Below are positions 17,458 through 25,927 of a stretch of DNA of 53,606 nt, in pieces (within the stretch, counting starts at the first letter, position 1; every line of letters begins with the position of its first letter). A model generated the notes under the pieces. That model worked only from the letters and a program-made list of their open reading frames with translations, did not search any database and was not told where the DNA came from. Where the stretch lies: positions 5,782 through 59,387 of the forward strand of contig DLQI01000163.1 of NCBI GenBank assembly GCA_002478745.1, written 5' to 3'. The stretch is from Rhodobacteraceae bacterium UBA7436. GTDB lineage: Bacteria > Pseudomonadota > Alphaproteobacteria > Rhodobacterales > Rhodobacteraceae. The translations under genes and the position numbers were made by a program.

Positions 17458-20400
17458 ATGAGCACCAAATCAAAAATTACCATATCCGGCGCGCCAGAGG
17501 GCTTTGATGCTGAACTGATCTTGCAAGAGTTAGATAAGAGTGGTCAGCCAGTCTGCCACGTTGCGCGTGATGACAAGCGTATGGTGGCAATGCAGGATGC
17601 TTTGCGGTTTTTTTCACCAGACCTTCCTGTCATCGTCTTTCCGGGTTGGGATTGCCTGCCTTATGATCGTGTGTCGCCGAACGCCGATATTTCTGCGCAG
17701 CGGATGGCAACGTTGGCGGCACTTGTACATGGGATGCCGGAACGCTTTGTTTTACTTACAACATTGAACGCTGCGACCCAGCGCGTTCCGGCGCGTGCTT
17801 TGCTGAAAGAGGCCGCGTTTTCTGCGACTGTTGGCAGTCGTGTTGACGAAAAAGGGCTGCGCAACTTCTTGGTCCGCATGGGATTTGTCCAAAGTCCAAC
17901 AGTTATGGAGCCGGGGGATTATGCAGTGCGTGGCGGTATCATTGATATTTACCCACCAGGAGATTTGGGACCGATCCGTTTGGACCTGTTCGGGGATGTT
18001 TTAGACGGTGCACGTCGTTTTGATCCGGCCACGCAACGAACAACTGAAAAACTGGATGTAATAGAATTAGCACCTGTGTCCGAGGTCATCTTGGACGAGC
18101 CTGCTGTAACGCGGTTTCGCCAGAATTACCGCCTAGAGTTTGGTGCCGCTGGTACGGATGATCCGCTGTATGAAGCGATCAGCGCAGGGCGCAAACATCA
18201 GGGCGCAGAGCATTGGTTACCTCTATTTCATACCGAACTTGAAACGCTGTTTGATTTCCTGCCAAAAGCTACGATTACGCTTGATGACCAGATGACGGGC
18301 GCGCGTTTAGCCCGCTGGGAGGGGATCGAAGATCAATACGAAACGCGAAAACTTGCGATGGATAATCGCTCAAAGAATGACAGCGTTTACAAACCTTGTA
18401 AGCCACATGGCCTATATATGGATGACGCCGCTTGGATCACAACTGTCGCAGAGCGCCGTGTGATCCAATTCGCCGCCTTGTCTCAGGCGACGGGTCCAAA
18501 TGTCACTGATGCTGGTGGACGAATTGGGCGTAATTTTGCACCAGAGCGTCAGCAGGAAAGTATAAGCCTTTTCGGTTCCTTAGCGTCACACCTTAAAAAT
18601 AAACTACAAGGCAATCCTGTTGTGATTGCGAGCTACTCAGAAGGCGCGCGGGAACGCTTGACTGGATTAATCGAAGAAGAAGGCTTGTCCGAAGTTCTGC
18701 CTATTAGCAATGCCTCGCGCATCGGTAAGCGTGGTTTGCATTTGGTGGTATGGGCGTTGGAGCACGGGTTTGAAACGCCTAATCTGACAGTGATTTCTGA
18801 ACAGGATGTTTTGGGCGATCGGCTGATCCGCTCCACTAAGAAACGAAAGCGTGCGGCGAATTTCTTGACCGAAACGCAGTCGCTGAGCCCCGGTGATTTG
18901 ATCGTTCACGTAGATCACGGGATTGGCCGTTATCAAGGCATGGAAGTTGTCACTGCTGCTGGCGCGGCACATGAATGCCTTCTGCTTGAGTATGCTGAGC
19001 AAACCAAGCTGTATATGCCAGTCGAGAATATCGAATTACTATCCAAATATGGCCATGACGAAGGGTTCTTGGACCGGTTAGGTGGTGGTGCGTGGCAGGC
19101 TAAAAAATCACGTCTTAAAGAACGCATTCGCGAGATGGCTGAAAAGCTTATTCGTGTTGCGGCAGAGCGTGCATTGCGCCGTGCGCCAGTCATGGATCCG
19201 CCAGAAGGCATGTGGGACGCCTTTAGCGCACGGTTCCCATATTCTGAAACGGATGACCAGCTAAACGCGATTGGCGATGTTGTTGATGATTTAACCAGCG
19301 GTTCGCCTATGGATCGACTGGTCTGTGGTGATGTTGGATTTGGCAAAACCGAGGTTGCGATGCGTGCCGCATTTGTTGCGGCTATGTCAGGTGCACAGGT
19401 GGCGATTGTGGCACCGACGACCTTGCTTGCCCGCCAACACTATAAATCCTTTGCTGAACGCTTCCGCGGCTTTCCGATCGAAGTACGTCAGCTTAGTCGC
19501 TTTGTGTCCAAGAAAGATGCGGATGCGACGCGGGACGGTATGTCACGTGGGACGATTGATATCGTGATTGGCACCCATGCTTTGCTGGCTAAGAACATAC
19601 GTTTCAAGAACCTTGGCTTGTTGGTCATTGACGAAGAACAGCACTTTGGCGTGACCCATAAAGAACGTCTTAAGCAAATGCGTTCTGACATTCACGTCCT
19701 GACACTGACGGCCACGCCAATTCCACGGACTTTGCAATTGTCTCTAACTGGTGTTCGTGATCTGTCGATCATTGGCACACCACCTGTGGATCGTTTGGCT
19801 ATCCGAACGTATGTCAGTGAATTTGACAAAATCACGATCCGCGAGGGATTGCTGCGCGAACATTATCGCGGCGGACAGTCCTTCTACGTGGTTCCACGTA
19901 TCTCTGACATTGGAGAGATCGAGGACTTCTTGAAAGAACACGTTCCAGAGGTGTCTTATATAGTTGCCAACGGACAGATGGCTGCAGGTGAGTTGGACGA
20001 CCGTATGAACGCGTTTTATGACGGTAAATACGATGTTCTGCTGGCGACTACGATTGTTGAATCTGGCCTCGATATCCCAACGGCCAATACGATGATTGTG
20101 CACCGTGCTGATATGTTCGGTCTTGCGCAACTTTATCAAATTCGTGGTCGTGTGGGGCGCTCCAAGACACGTGCATATGCCTATCTGACAACCAAACCGC
20201 GGGCTAAGCTGACGGCTATGGCTGAGAAACGTCTACGTGTGTTGGGCTCACTTGATACTTTGGGCGCGGGCTTTACACTGGCGTCTCAAGATCTTGATAT
20301 TCGCGGGGCAGGGAACCTTCTGGGTGAGGAACAATCTGGGCAGATGCGTGATGTTGGGTTTGAGTTGTATCAATCCATGCTCGAAGAGGCGATTGCCAAA

Positions 20401-20913
20401 ATTAAGTCGGGCCAGTTGGAAGGTCTTTCAGATGATGATGATCAGTGGGCACCACAGATCAAGCTGGGCGTGCCAGTCCTGATCCCAGAGACTTATGTGC
20501 CTGATTTGGATGTTCGATTGGGTCTGTATCGCCGCCTCAGTGGGCTGAGTACAAAGGTTGAGTTGGAAGGCTTTGCTGCCGAGTTGATCGATAGATTTGG
20601 CACATTGCCGCGCGAAGTGAACACATTGATGCTGATCGTTCGGATCAAAGCCATGTGCAAAAAAGCGGGTATCTCCAAATTGGATGGTGGACCAAAAGGT
20701 GTCACGATTCAGTTCCACAATGACAAATTCGCCTCTCCGGCTGGCTTGGTTGATTTCCTTGGGGACGAGGGTGGTGCAGCGAAGCTGAAAGATAACAAGA
20801 TCGTTGTTTTGCGAGACTGGAAGAAGGACGGGGACAAGATAAAAGGCGCGTTTTCTATCGCGCGTGATTTGGCTGAACGTGTCGTCGCAGAAAAGAAGCG
20901 TAAGAAAACTTAG
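17458..20913 (+). CDS. mfd: Transcription-repair coupling factor
   Basis: Mfd displaces stalled RNA polymerase and recruits UvrA/B. The 1151-residue protein has the UvrB-like N-terminal module, a CarD-like RNA polymerase-interaction domain (SPGDLIVHVDHGIGRYQGM, about residue 480) and a RecG-like translocase with Walker A GDVGFGKTE (about 625-633) and DEEQHFG (about 724). Conserved ATPase motifs (TATPIPRTL, QIRGRVGRS) and the TRCF C-terminal domain follow. All motifs are intact. Its stop overlaps the stop of the convergent MFS gene by four bases (TTAG), leaving no room for a terminator. Confidence 0.97.
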   Translation: MSTKSKITISGAPEGFDAELILQELDKSGQPVCHVARDDKRMVAMQDALRFFSPDLPVIVFPGWDCLPYDRVSPNADISAQRMATLAALVHGMPERFVLLTTLNAATQRVPARALLKEAAFSATVGSRVDEKGLRNFLVRMGFVQSPTVMEPGDYAVRGGIIDIYPPGDLGPIRLDLFGDVLDGARRFDPATQRTTEKLDVIELAPVSEVILDEPAVTRFRQNYRLEFGAAGTDDPLYEAISAGRKHQGAEHWLPLFHTELETLFDFLPKATITLDDQMTGARLARWEGIEDQYETRKLAMDNRSKNDSVYKPCKPHGLYMDDAAWITTVAERRVIQFAALSQATGPNVTDAGGRIGRNFAPERQQESISLFGSLASHLKNKLQGNPVVIASYSEGARERLTGLIEEEGLSEVLPISNASRIGKRGLHLVVWALEHGFETPNLTVISEQDVLGDRLIRSTKKRKRAANFLTETQSLSPGDLIVHVDHGIGRYQGMEVVTAAGAAHECLLLEYAEQTKLYMPVENIELLSKYGHDEGFLDRLGGGAWQAKKSRLKERIREMAEKLIRVAAERALRRAPVMDPPEGMWDAFSARFPYSETDDQLNAIGDVVDDLTSGSPMDRLVCGDVGFGKTEVAMRAAFVAAMSGAQVAIVAPTTLLARQHYKSFAERFRGFPIEVRQLSRFVSKKDADATRDGMSRGTIDIVIGTHALLAKNIRFKNLGLLVIDEEQHFGVTHKERLKQMRSDIHVLTLTATPIPRTLQLSLTGVRDLSIIGTPPVDRLAIRTYVSEFDKITIREGLLREHYRGGQSFYVVPRISDIGEIEDFLKEHVPEVSYIVANGQMAAGELDDRMNAFYDGKYDVLLATTIVESGLDIPTANTMIVHRADMFGLAQLYQIRGRVGRSKTRAYAYLTTKPRAKLTAMAEKRLRVLGSLDTLGAGFTLASQDLDIRGAGNLLGEEQSGQMRDVGFELYQSMLEEAIAKIKSGQLEGLSDDDDQWAPQIKLGVPVLIPETYVPDLDVRLGLYRRLSGLSTKVELEGFAAELIDRFGTLPREVNTLMLIVRIKAMCKKAGISKLDGGPKGVTIQFHNDKFASPAGLVDFLGDEGGAAKLKDNKIVVLRDWKKDGDKIKGAFSIARDLAERVVAEKKRKKT

Positions 20914-22118
20914 TCTTCAGTGAGGTGACCGTTTACCCGGCGCATCAAAAACATTGCGCACAGGCCAAACCCTAAGACCGTTATGATCAGCGGCGCAGGG
21001 GTGTCGCTGAGAAACAAACTCACAGGGGATGCGATCAGCGCGCCCCCAAGGGTCGAAATCGACCCAATTACCGATGCCGCAATGCCTGCAATATGGCCCA
21101 TTGGTTCCATCGAAATTGCGTTGAGGTTGCCCATTGTGAGGCCCGCCTGTGAAAACAGACAAAACTGCCAAAAGACAAATAAGGGAAAACTGATTGCTGG
21201 AAACAGAAACAACGCAATCAAAACAATGGCACCAATTATGACTTGGATGACCAAGGTCCGTGTGACCACTTTGTACATGCCAAATCGAGTCACGATATAG
21301 GCATTTAGGAGGCTGGAAGCCCCTGAAAACAACGCCACGGCTCCAAACCAGAATGGAAATGTTTCCGCGCGATCATAGATCTGGTCATAGATTGGTTGGA
21401 TCAAAATGAGGGTCGAAAACAACATGGCCAGCATCAGGGTCTGGATTAGGATCGAGAGCCTAACCGTTTTATGTGTGAGAAGTTGCTTAACGGCATCGAC
21501 CATCAACCCCATTTGTAATGGACGACGATCTTCAACTTCCAATGACTCAGTATAGCGTGTGGCGACCCACACCACTACGATCAGCGAGAAGACGATGAAG
21601 GCGCCGAAAATACTGCGCCACCCAAAGGCATTTATGATCAGTTGCCCCATTGCTGGGGCAATTGCGGGGACGAGGATGAAGATCGTCATTGCGATCGAAA
21701 CGATCCGGGCCATTTCACGACCAGAGAAAAGATCGCGTACCATTGCCATCGAGACAACACGGGGTCCTGCGGCACCTAATCCTTGACAGAACCGTGCAAC
21801 CAATACCCATTCTAGTGAAGAAGAATACCAGGCAAACATCGCGCTAATAATATAGATGGCTACACCTAAATATACGATAGGTTTACGCCCATAGGCGTCA
21901 GACAATGGGCCCGCAAAAAAGGTTCCCAGTCCCATGCCGCCAACAAATGATGTCAGTATCCAGGCCGCGTGTGATGCGCTGCCTTGTGCAATTTCGTCCG
22001 CTATATCGGTGATAGCGGCCAGCATTGCATCTATTGAGAAAGCGACAGTCGCAAACATCATCGCCATGAGGGCGATGAATTCAGTGCGTCCCATGATTTG
22101 TTTCGGTGATATCGACAT
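20910..22118 (-). CDS. Bcr/CflA-type MFS drug efflux transporter
   Basis: A 402-residue major-facilitator protein with twelve predicted membrane segments and the motif-A loop GPLSDAYGRKPIVYLG between segments 2 and 3. The N-terminus (TEFIALMAMMFATVAFSIDAMLAAI) and the region GLGAAGPRVVSMAMVRDLF fit the Bcr/CflA drug:H+ antiporter subfamily. The substrate is unknown. The 3' end overlaps mfd by four bases. GGAAT lies about 9 bases before the start. Confidence 0.88.
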   Translation of the reverse strand: MSISPKQIMGRTEFIALMAMMFATVAFSIDAMLAAITDIADEIAQGSASHAAWILTSFVGGMGLGTFFAGPLSDAYGRKPIVYLGVAIYIISAMFAWYSSSLEWVLVARFCQGLGAAGPRVVSMAMVRDLFSGREMARIVSIAMTIFILVPAIAPAMGQLIINAFGWRSIFGAFIVFSLIVVVWVATRYTESLEVEDRRPLQMGLMVDAVKQLLTHKTVRLSILIQTLMLAMLFSTLILIQPIYDQIYDRAETFPFWFGAVALFSGASSLLNAYIVTRFGMYKVVTRTLVIQVIIGAIVLIALFLFPAISFPLFVFWQFCLFSQAGLTMGNLNAISMEPMGHIAGIAASVIGSISTLGGALIASPVSLFLSDTPAPLIITVLGFGLCAMFLMRRVNGHLTED

Positions 22119-22236
22119 TTTCTCATTCCATAGCGATGCTATTTCGCGTCACTAAGAGGTATGTGCCATTTACCTTTGATTGAAAATGGCTAATTTTAAG
22201 AGATGTACTTTAGCGCACTTTTGGGGTGCATATTTG

Positions 22237-22890
22237 CTAAGGTGCATCCGCTTGAGCTGCTAAGTCGGCGATCACTTGTGCCCATAATTCGGGAGGTTGC
22301 GCACCTGGAACCGCGTGTTGGTTCGCAATGATAAATGTTGGGACAGAATTGATGCCCATCTTGCGGCTGTGCTTGTCACGGTCTTGGATCAATTTCAAAT
22401 CTTCGTCACTGTCCAAAAGACGTTTTACAACGTCAGCATCCATTTCTACACTTTTTGCAATATCGATCAGGACATCCGGGTCACCAATGTCGTGCGCATC
22501 GGTGAAATATGCTTTGAACAGGGCGGACACAGCTGCTGTTTGGCGCCCCTCAATGCCGGCCCAATGGATCAAACGGTGGGCGTTGATTGTGTTTGGTGTA
22601 CGTTTCATGCCTTCAAAATCGATTGCGACACCAGCGGTTTTGGCACTTTCTACAACTGGGGCATAGGCGCGCACTGCTGCTTCTTTGCCGCCGAATTTAC
22701 CTTCGAGGTATTCGCGGCGTCCCATGCCATTTGCGGGCATATCGGGGTTTAATTGAAATGGGTGCCATTCGATTAAAAATGGATGGTTCGGATGTGCAGA
22801 CAGGGCTTTGTCCAAATAGGCCTTGCCGATGAAACACCACGGGCAAATTGGGTCTGACATGATATCAAGTTTGATCGGTTGCGTTGTCAT
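22237..22890 (-). CDS. DsbA family oxidoreductase, FrnE-like
   Basis: A 217-residue cytosolic thioredoxin-fold protein with no signal peptide. The CPWC active site is at C16/C19 (DPICPWCFIGK), a helical insert includes the family motif NTINAHRLIHWAG, and the cis-Pro loop is INSVPTFII. FrnE-like proteins are linked to oxidative or disulfide stress. The alternative family reading, 2-hydroxychromene-2-carboxylate isomerase, is less likely because the CxxC motif is complete. It is followed upstream by the acyl-CoA synthetase gene, 71 bases away in the same direction. Confidence 0.88.
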   Translation of the reverse strand: MTTQPIKLDIMSDPICPWCFIGKAYLDKALSAHPNHPFLIEWHPFQLNPDMPANGMGRREYLEGKFGGKEAAVRAYAPVVESAKTAGVAIDFEGMKRTPNTINAHRLIHWAGIEGRQTAAVSALFKAYFTDAHDIGDPDVLIDIAKSVEMDADVVKRLLDSDEDLKLIQDRDKHSRKMGINSVPTFIIANQHAVPGAQPPELWAQVIADLAAQADAP

Positions 22891-22961
22891 ATGGGCCTCA
22901 TTTGGTCGAAAATTGTGAATCTTGGGCTGCCATATCTTAAATCACAGGCAGGTGCGAGGGA

Positions 22962-24479
22962 TCAGTGGTTTTTTTGGATATACCGATCACGCAATGCTTT
23001 TCTAAGGATCTTGCCATTTGCACCCATCGGTAATGCGTCGATATGGATGTAAAGTCGCGGTTGCTTGTAGCGTGCCAATTGGTGGGCTGCGTAATCGTTG
23101 AGCTCGTTTTCCTCTAGCGCGACTGGTCCCGTGTAAAAAGCTGCTATTACATATGTGTCGGTTTTAACTTCAACTTGGGTCACGGCAACGGCGTCCATGC
23201 CTAAGTAGCCATTGAATGCCTGCTCTACCTCTATGGGTGAAACGCGATAACCACCCGCATTCATCATATCATCGTCACGTCCAAGGTAACTGATTTGGTC
23301 GTCATGGTGCATGATCCCTTGATCCCCGGTTAGAAACCACTCACCCTGCATCTTAGCAGCCGTTTCTTCAGGGGCTTTAAGGTATCCCATCATTAGGCCA
23401 CAGTCGCTCTTGTGCACCGCGATGGTACCCTTATTGCCACGCGAGACTGGCCCGTCTGGTCCAAGGATCGCAATCCGTCTGCCTGTCTGGGGTTGTCCCA
23501 ATCTGTCGCCATGAGCGGGTTGAGAGGGACTACCCGATAGGAATGTTGAACATTCTGACATACCATATGCCTCAAAAACTGACGTTCCGGTTGCCTTGCT
23601 CCAGGCGGTGCGGGTCGCAGAAGGTAGCTTTTCTCCGGCACTCAATCCGTGACGCAAATTTGGTAAGGTTAGTGTTTCACAATCACGTAACAACTGGCGA
23701 TAAACGCCAGGCGCAGCCGCAAAGATCGTTGCATCGTTGTTGGCCAGCAATGTTGGGAGTGCATCAGACTGCGTGCCCGCAGCAGGGATCATCGCCGTCG
23801 CACCGATGGTCCAAGGGTCCATCAGTCCGGTTCCCATGGTATATGTCCAATTGAATGCACCAGCATGCAGAACGCGGTCGTCGGTCCGCAAACTATACCA
23901 TCCCTCAAACATCATTTGGCGGGCCCAAATCGCACGGTGTGCGTGGGCAACGGCCCGTGGTTTGCCCGACGTGCCTGAAGTATAGACGACATAGCCCAAC
24001 CGTTCTGGGTCACCCATGTGATAATCCACTGGTGGTAGGTCGCACATGGCTTGTAACTGCGGTAGGCGGATTTGATTGGTGGTTTCGGGGCAGGTTACGG
24101 CGGTATCGCGGACGATCAATGTCGGTGACAACTCTGCAATGATCCGTTCGACTTCTGGCAGCGTCAATGCCGCGGATGTCGGCACCGGAACCAATCCAGC
24201 AGCAAGCGCTCCAAGATATGTCAGTGGATAGTCAACTGTATTACCAAGGCGCATTAGGATTAGATCGCCGGTTTGTGCGCCACTCTCTAATAAGCCCGCA
24301 GCAATTCCTAAGACCGCGGCTTCAAGTTCTCGGTACGTCCAATCTTCGCAGTGATCTGAGTGTAAAATTTGCAGTGCGATCTTCTCAGGACAAATATGGC
24401 TTTGGGACAAAACATGTGCCGCCATATTAAATGGCTTAGGGCAGGGCGCTTGTGGGCCATTATCAAAAATCGACTGCAT
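22962..24479 (-). CDS. AMP-forming acyl-CoA synthetase (benzoate-CoA ligase-like)
   Basis: A 505-residue member of the ANL superfamily. It has the P-loop YTSGTSGKPRAVAHAH, the A5 region FEAYGMSECSTFL, the A7 motif WFLTGDQG, A8 at YLGRDDDMMNAGGYRVSP, and the A10 lysine in GANGKILRKALR. The carboxylate substrate is not evident. The start at 24479 is preferred because the family N-terminus (SIFDNGPQAPCPKPFNMA) begins there; it has no Shine-Dalgarno sequence and a promoter that would start transcription on the ATG. It is divergent from an XRE-cupin regulator, which is its likely controller. Confidence 0.88.
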   Translation of the reverse strand: MQSIFDNGPQAPCPKPFNMAAHVLSQSHICPEKIALQILHSDHCEDWTYRELEAAVLGIAAGLLESGAQTGDLILMRLGNTVDYPLTYLGALAAGLVPVPTSAALTLPEVERIIAELSPTLIVRDTAVTCPETTNQIRLPQLQAMCDLPPVDYHMGDPERLGYVVYTSGTSGKPRAVAHAHRAIWARQMMFEGWYSLRTDDRVLHAGAFNWTYTMGTGLMDPWTIGATAMIPAAGTQSDALPTLLANNDATIFAAAPGVYRQLLRDCETLTLPNLRHGLSAGEKLPSATRTAWSKATGTSVFEAYGMSECSTFLSGSPSQPAHGDRLGQPQTGRRIAILGPDGPVSRGNKGTIAVHKSDCGLMMGYLKAPEETAAKMQGEWFLTGDQGIMHHDDQISYLGRDDDMMNAGGYRVSPIEVEQAFNGYLGMDAVAVTQVEVKTDTYVIAAFYTGPVALEENELNDYAAHQLARYKQPRLYIHIDALPMGANGKILRKALRDRYIQKNH

Positions 24480-24484
24480 GTCAT

Positions 24485-24513
24485 TTGCTAGACTGTGCTT
24501 GCGTGCCGCACAA
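24485..24513 (-). promoter_or_regulatory. Promoter of the acyl-CoA synthetase gene with overlapping imperfect palindrome
   Basis: On the minus strand TTGTGC (24513-24508), a 17-base spacer and TAGCAA (24490-24485) place the transcript start at about 24479, the A of the start codon. The imperfect palindrome TTGCGTGCCGCACAA (24499-24513) covers the -35 box and is a candidate operator for the XRE-cupin protein. Confidence 0.45.
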
Positions 24514-24521
24514 GGCGCACG

Positions 24522-24550
24522 TTGCATGGCCAGCACGCGACATCTATAGA
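24522..24550 (+). promoter_or_regulatory. Promoter of the XRE-cupin regulator gene
   Basis: TTGCAT (24522-24527), a 17-base spacer and TATAGA (24545-24550) predict a transcript start close to 24557, the A of the regulator's ATG. Confidence 0.5.
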
Positions 24551-24556
24551 ACGGTT

Positions 24557-25180
24557 ATGACATCAAAAGATCCCAAATCGCTTATCAAGATCGCCCGCGA
24601 AGGTGGTGCAATCGAAACTGGGGAACCGCTTGATTTGGGTATGCGCGTGCGCGAATTGCGCAAAGCTCGTGATTGGACGCTTGAACAAGCTGCAGGGCAG
24701 GCAGGTTTGGCTCGTTCAACATTGTCTAAAATCGAAAATGGTCAAATGTCGCCAACCTATGAAGCGCTAAAGAAGTTGGCCATCGGACTAGAGATTTCCG
24801 TACCGCAGTTGTTTACGCCACCCGCACAAGGCCAAGTGGGTGGTCGCATGGCTGTCACCAAAAACGGCGAAGGCAATGCGACGGTAACGGTGACTTATGA
24901 GCACGAGTTGTTGGCTGAGACGTTGACGCAGAAAAAGATGTTGCCGTACCGCGCGCGTGTACGCGCCCGCTCTATGGATGAGTTCGACGGCTGGGTGCGC
25001 CACGATGGTGAAGAGTTTATGTATGTGCTGACGGGCGTTGTGCAGCTTTACACAGAGTTTTACGAACCCGTTGAAATGCGTCGTGGCGACAGTGCTTATT
25101 ATGACGCGACCATGGGGCACAATGTGGTGTCTCTTAGTGATGAAGACGCATCGATCCTATGGGTCACCTCGCTAAATTAG
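24557..25180 (+). CDS. XRE family transcriptional regulator with cupin sensor domain
   Basis: A 207-residue regulator. A Cro/CI-type HTH lies at about residues 30-85 (MRVRELRKARDWTLEQAAGQ, LARSTLSKIENGQMSPTYEA) and a C-terminal cupin_2 domain at about 130-205 (HDGEEFMYVLTGVVQLYTEF, RRGDSAYYDATMGHNVV). The cupin probably binds a small effector such as an acid or acyl-CoA. Divergence from the acyl-CoA synthetase suggests that gene as its target. There is no Shine-Dalgarno sequence before the ATG and the promoter predicts a leaderless mRNA. The stop overlaps that of the convergent aquaporin gene by four bases. Confidence 0.9.
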   Translation: MTSKDPKSLIKIAREGGAIETGEPLDLGMRVRELRKARDWTLEQAAGQAGLARSTLSKIENGQMSPTYEALKKLAIGLEISVPQLFTPPAQGQVGGRMAVTKNGEGNATVTVTYEHELLAETLTQKKMLPYRARVRARSMDEFDGWVRHDGEEFMYVLTGVVQLYTEFYEPVEMRRGDSAYYDATMGHNVVSLSDEDASILWVTSLN

Positions 25181-25830
25181 TCCTCAGAAAGTAGCGTGAC
25201 CAATATTTTGTGAGCGGCGAACACTACAATTAACTGAACAAAAATGAATGCCGCAATGTGACCAGGGTAGATGCCAGCGAAGGTGTCGCTGAAACCGCGT
25301 GCAATTGTGACGGCTGGGTTGGCAAAGCTGGTCGATGATGTGAACCAATACGCCCCGGTAATGTACATTGCGACAAGCGCAGGTACGGCCTCTGGGCGCG
25401 ATTTGATGCCGCCAAAAATGACGAACAGCAAACCAAAGGTCGCAATTCCCTCAGACCACCATTGTGAAATGCCTGTGCGGTGCATTGTGCTAGAGGCCTG
25501 TAATATTGGCAGATCGAACATGAGGTGCGTCGCCCAAACGCCTAAAATTCCACAAATGATCTGTGTATGAACATATGCAAGCGCCGTGGCGCGATCCAAG
25601 TCGCCGCGCAAGTAAAAGGCTAAGGTTACTGCAGGATTGAAATGCGCGCCCGATATTGGGCCCAAGACTGTGATGATGACGTAAAGCATACAGCCCGTCG
25701 CAATAGCGTTGGCCAATAGTGCGATGGCAGTGTTCCCACTAGCTAGGCTTTCTCCCATGATCCCAGAACCAACAACTCCAATAAGAAGCAGAGCAGTTCC
25801 TAAGCCTTCGGCAGCAATTTTACGTATCAT
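25177..25830 (-). CDS. MIP family aquaporin/aquaglyceroporin
   Basis: A 217-residue channel protein with six membrane segments and two NPA half-helices, HFNPAVTL and FANPAVTIARGF. The ATG at 25830 has AGGA 7 bases upstream; an upstream in-frame ATG at 25857 would add nine charged residues. The block TSSTSFANPAVTIARGFSD recalls AqpS-like channels found in some alphaproteobacterial arsenic clusters. No arsR, arsC or other arsenic gene lies here, so water, glycerol or another small neutral solute is equally possible. Confidence 0.88.
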   Translation of the reverse strand: MIRKIAAEGLGTALLLIGVVGSGIMGESLASGNTAIALLANAIATGCMLYVIITVLGPISGAHFNPAVTLAFYLRGDLDRATALAYVHTQIICGILGVWATHLMFDLPILQASSTMHRTGISQWWSEGIATFGLLFVIFGGIKSRPEAVPALVAMYITGAYWFTSSTSFANPAVTIARGFSDTFAGIYPGHIAAFIFVQLIVVFAAHKILVTLLSED

Positions 25831-25855
25831 GTGTTCGTCCTGATCGGTGAAGCGC

Positions 25856-25888
25856 AAAGCGCCAGAGGTTTGTGACCCCTAGCGCTTT
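25856..25888 (-). terminator. Stable hairpin between the solute-binding protein gene and the aquaporin gene
   Basis: Bases 25856-25868 pair with 25876-25888 over 13 positions, two of them G-U on the minus strand, with a seven-base loop. It lies 40 bases past the stop of the binding-protein gene and 26 bases before the aquaporin start. It lacks a U run, so it may protect the 3' end or reduce read-through rather than terminate fully. Confidence 0.45.
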
Positions 25889-25927
25889 GTCGTAAAAGTT
25901 TTGTGACTTCAATAGTGGGGAGAGAGA

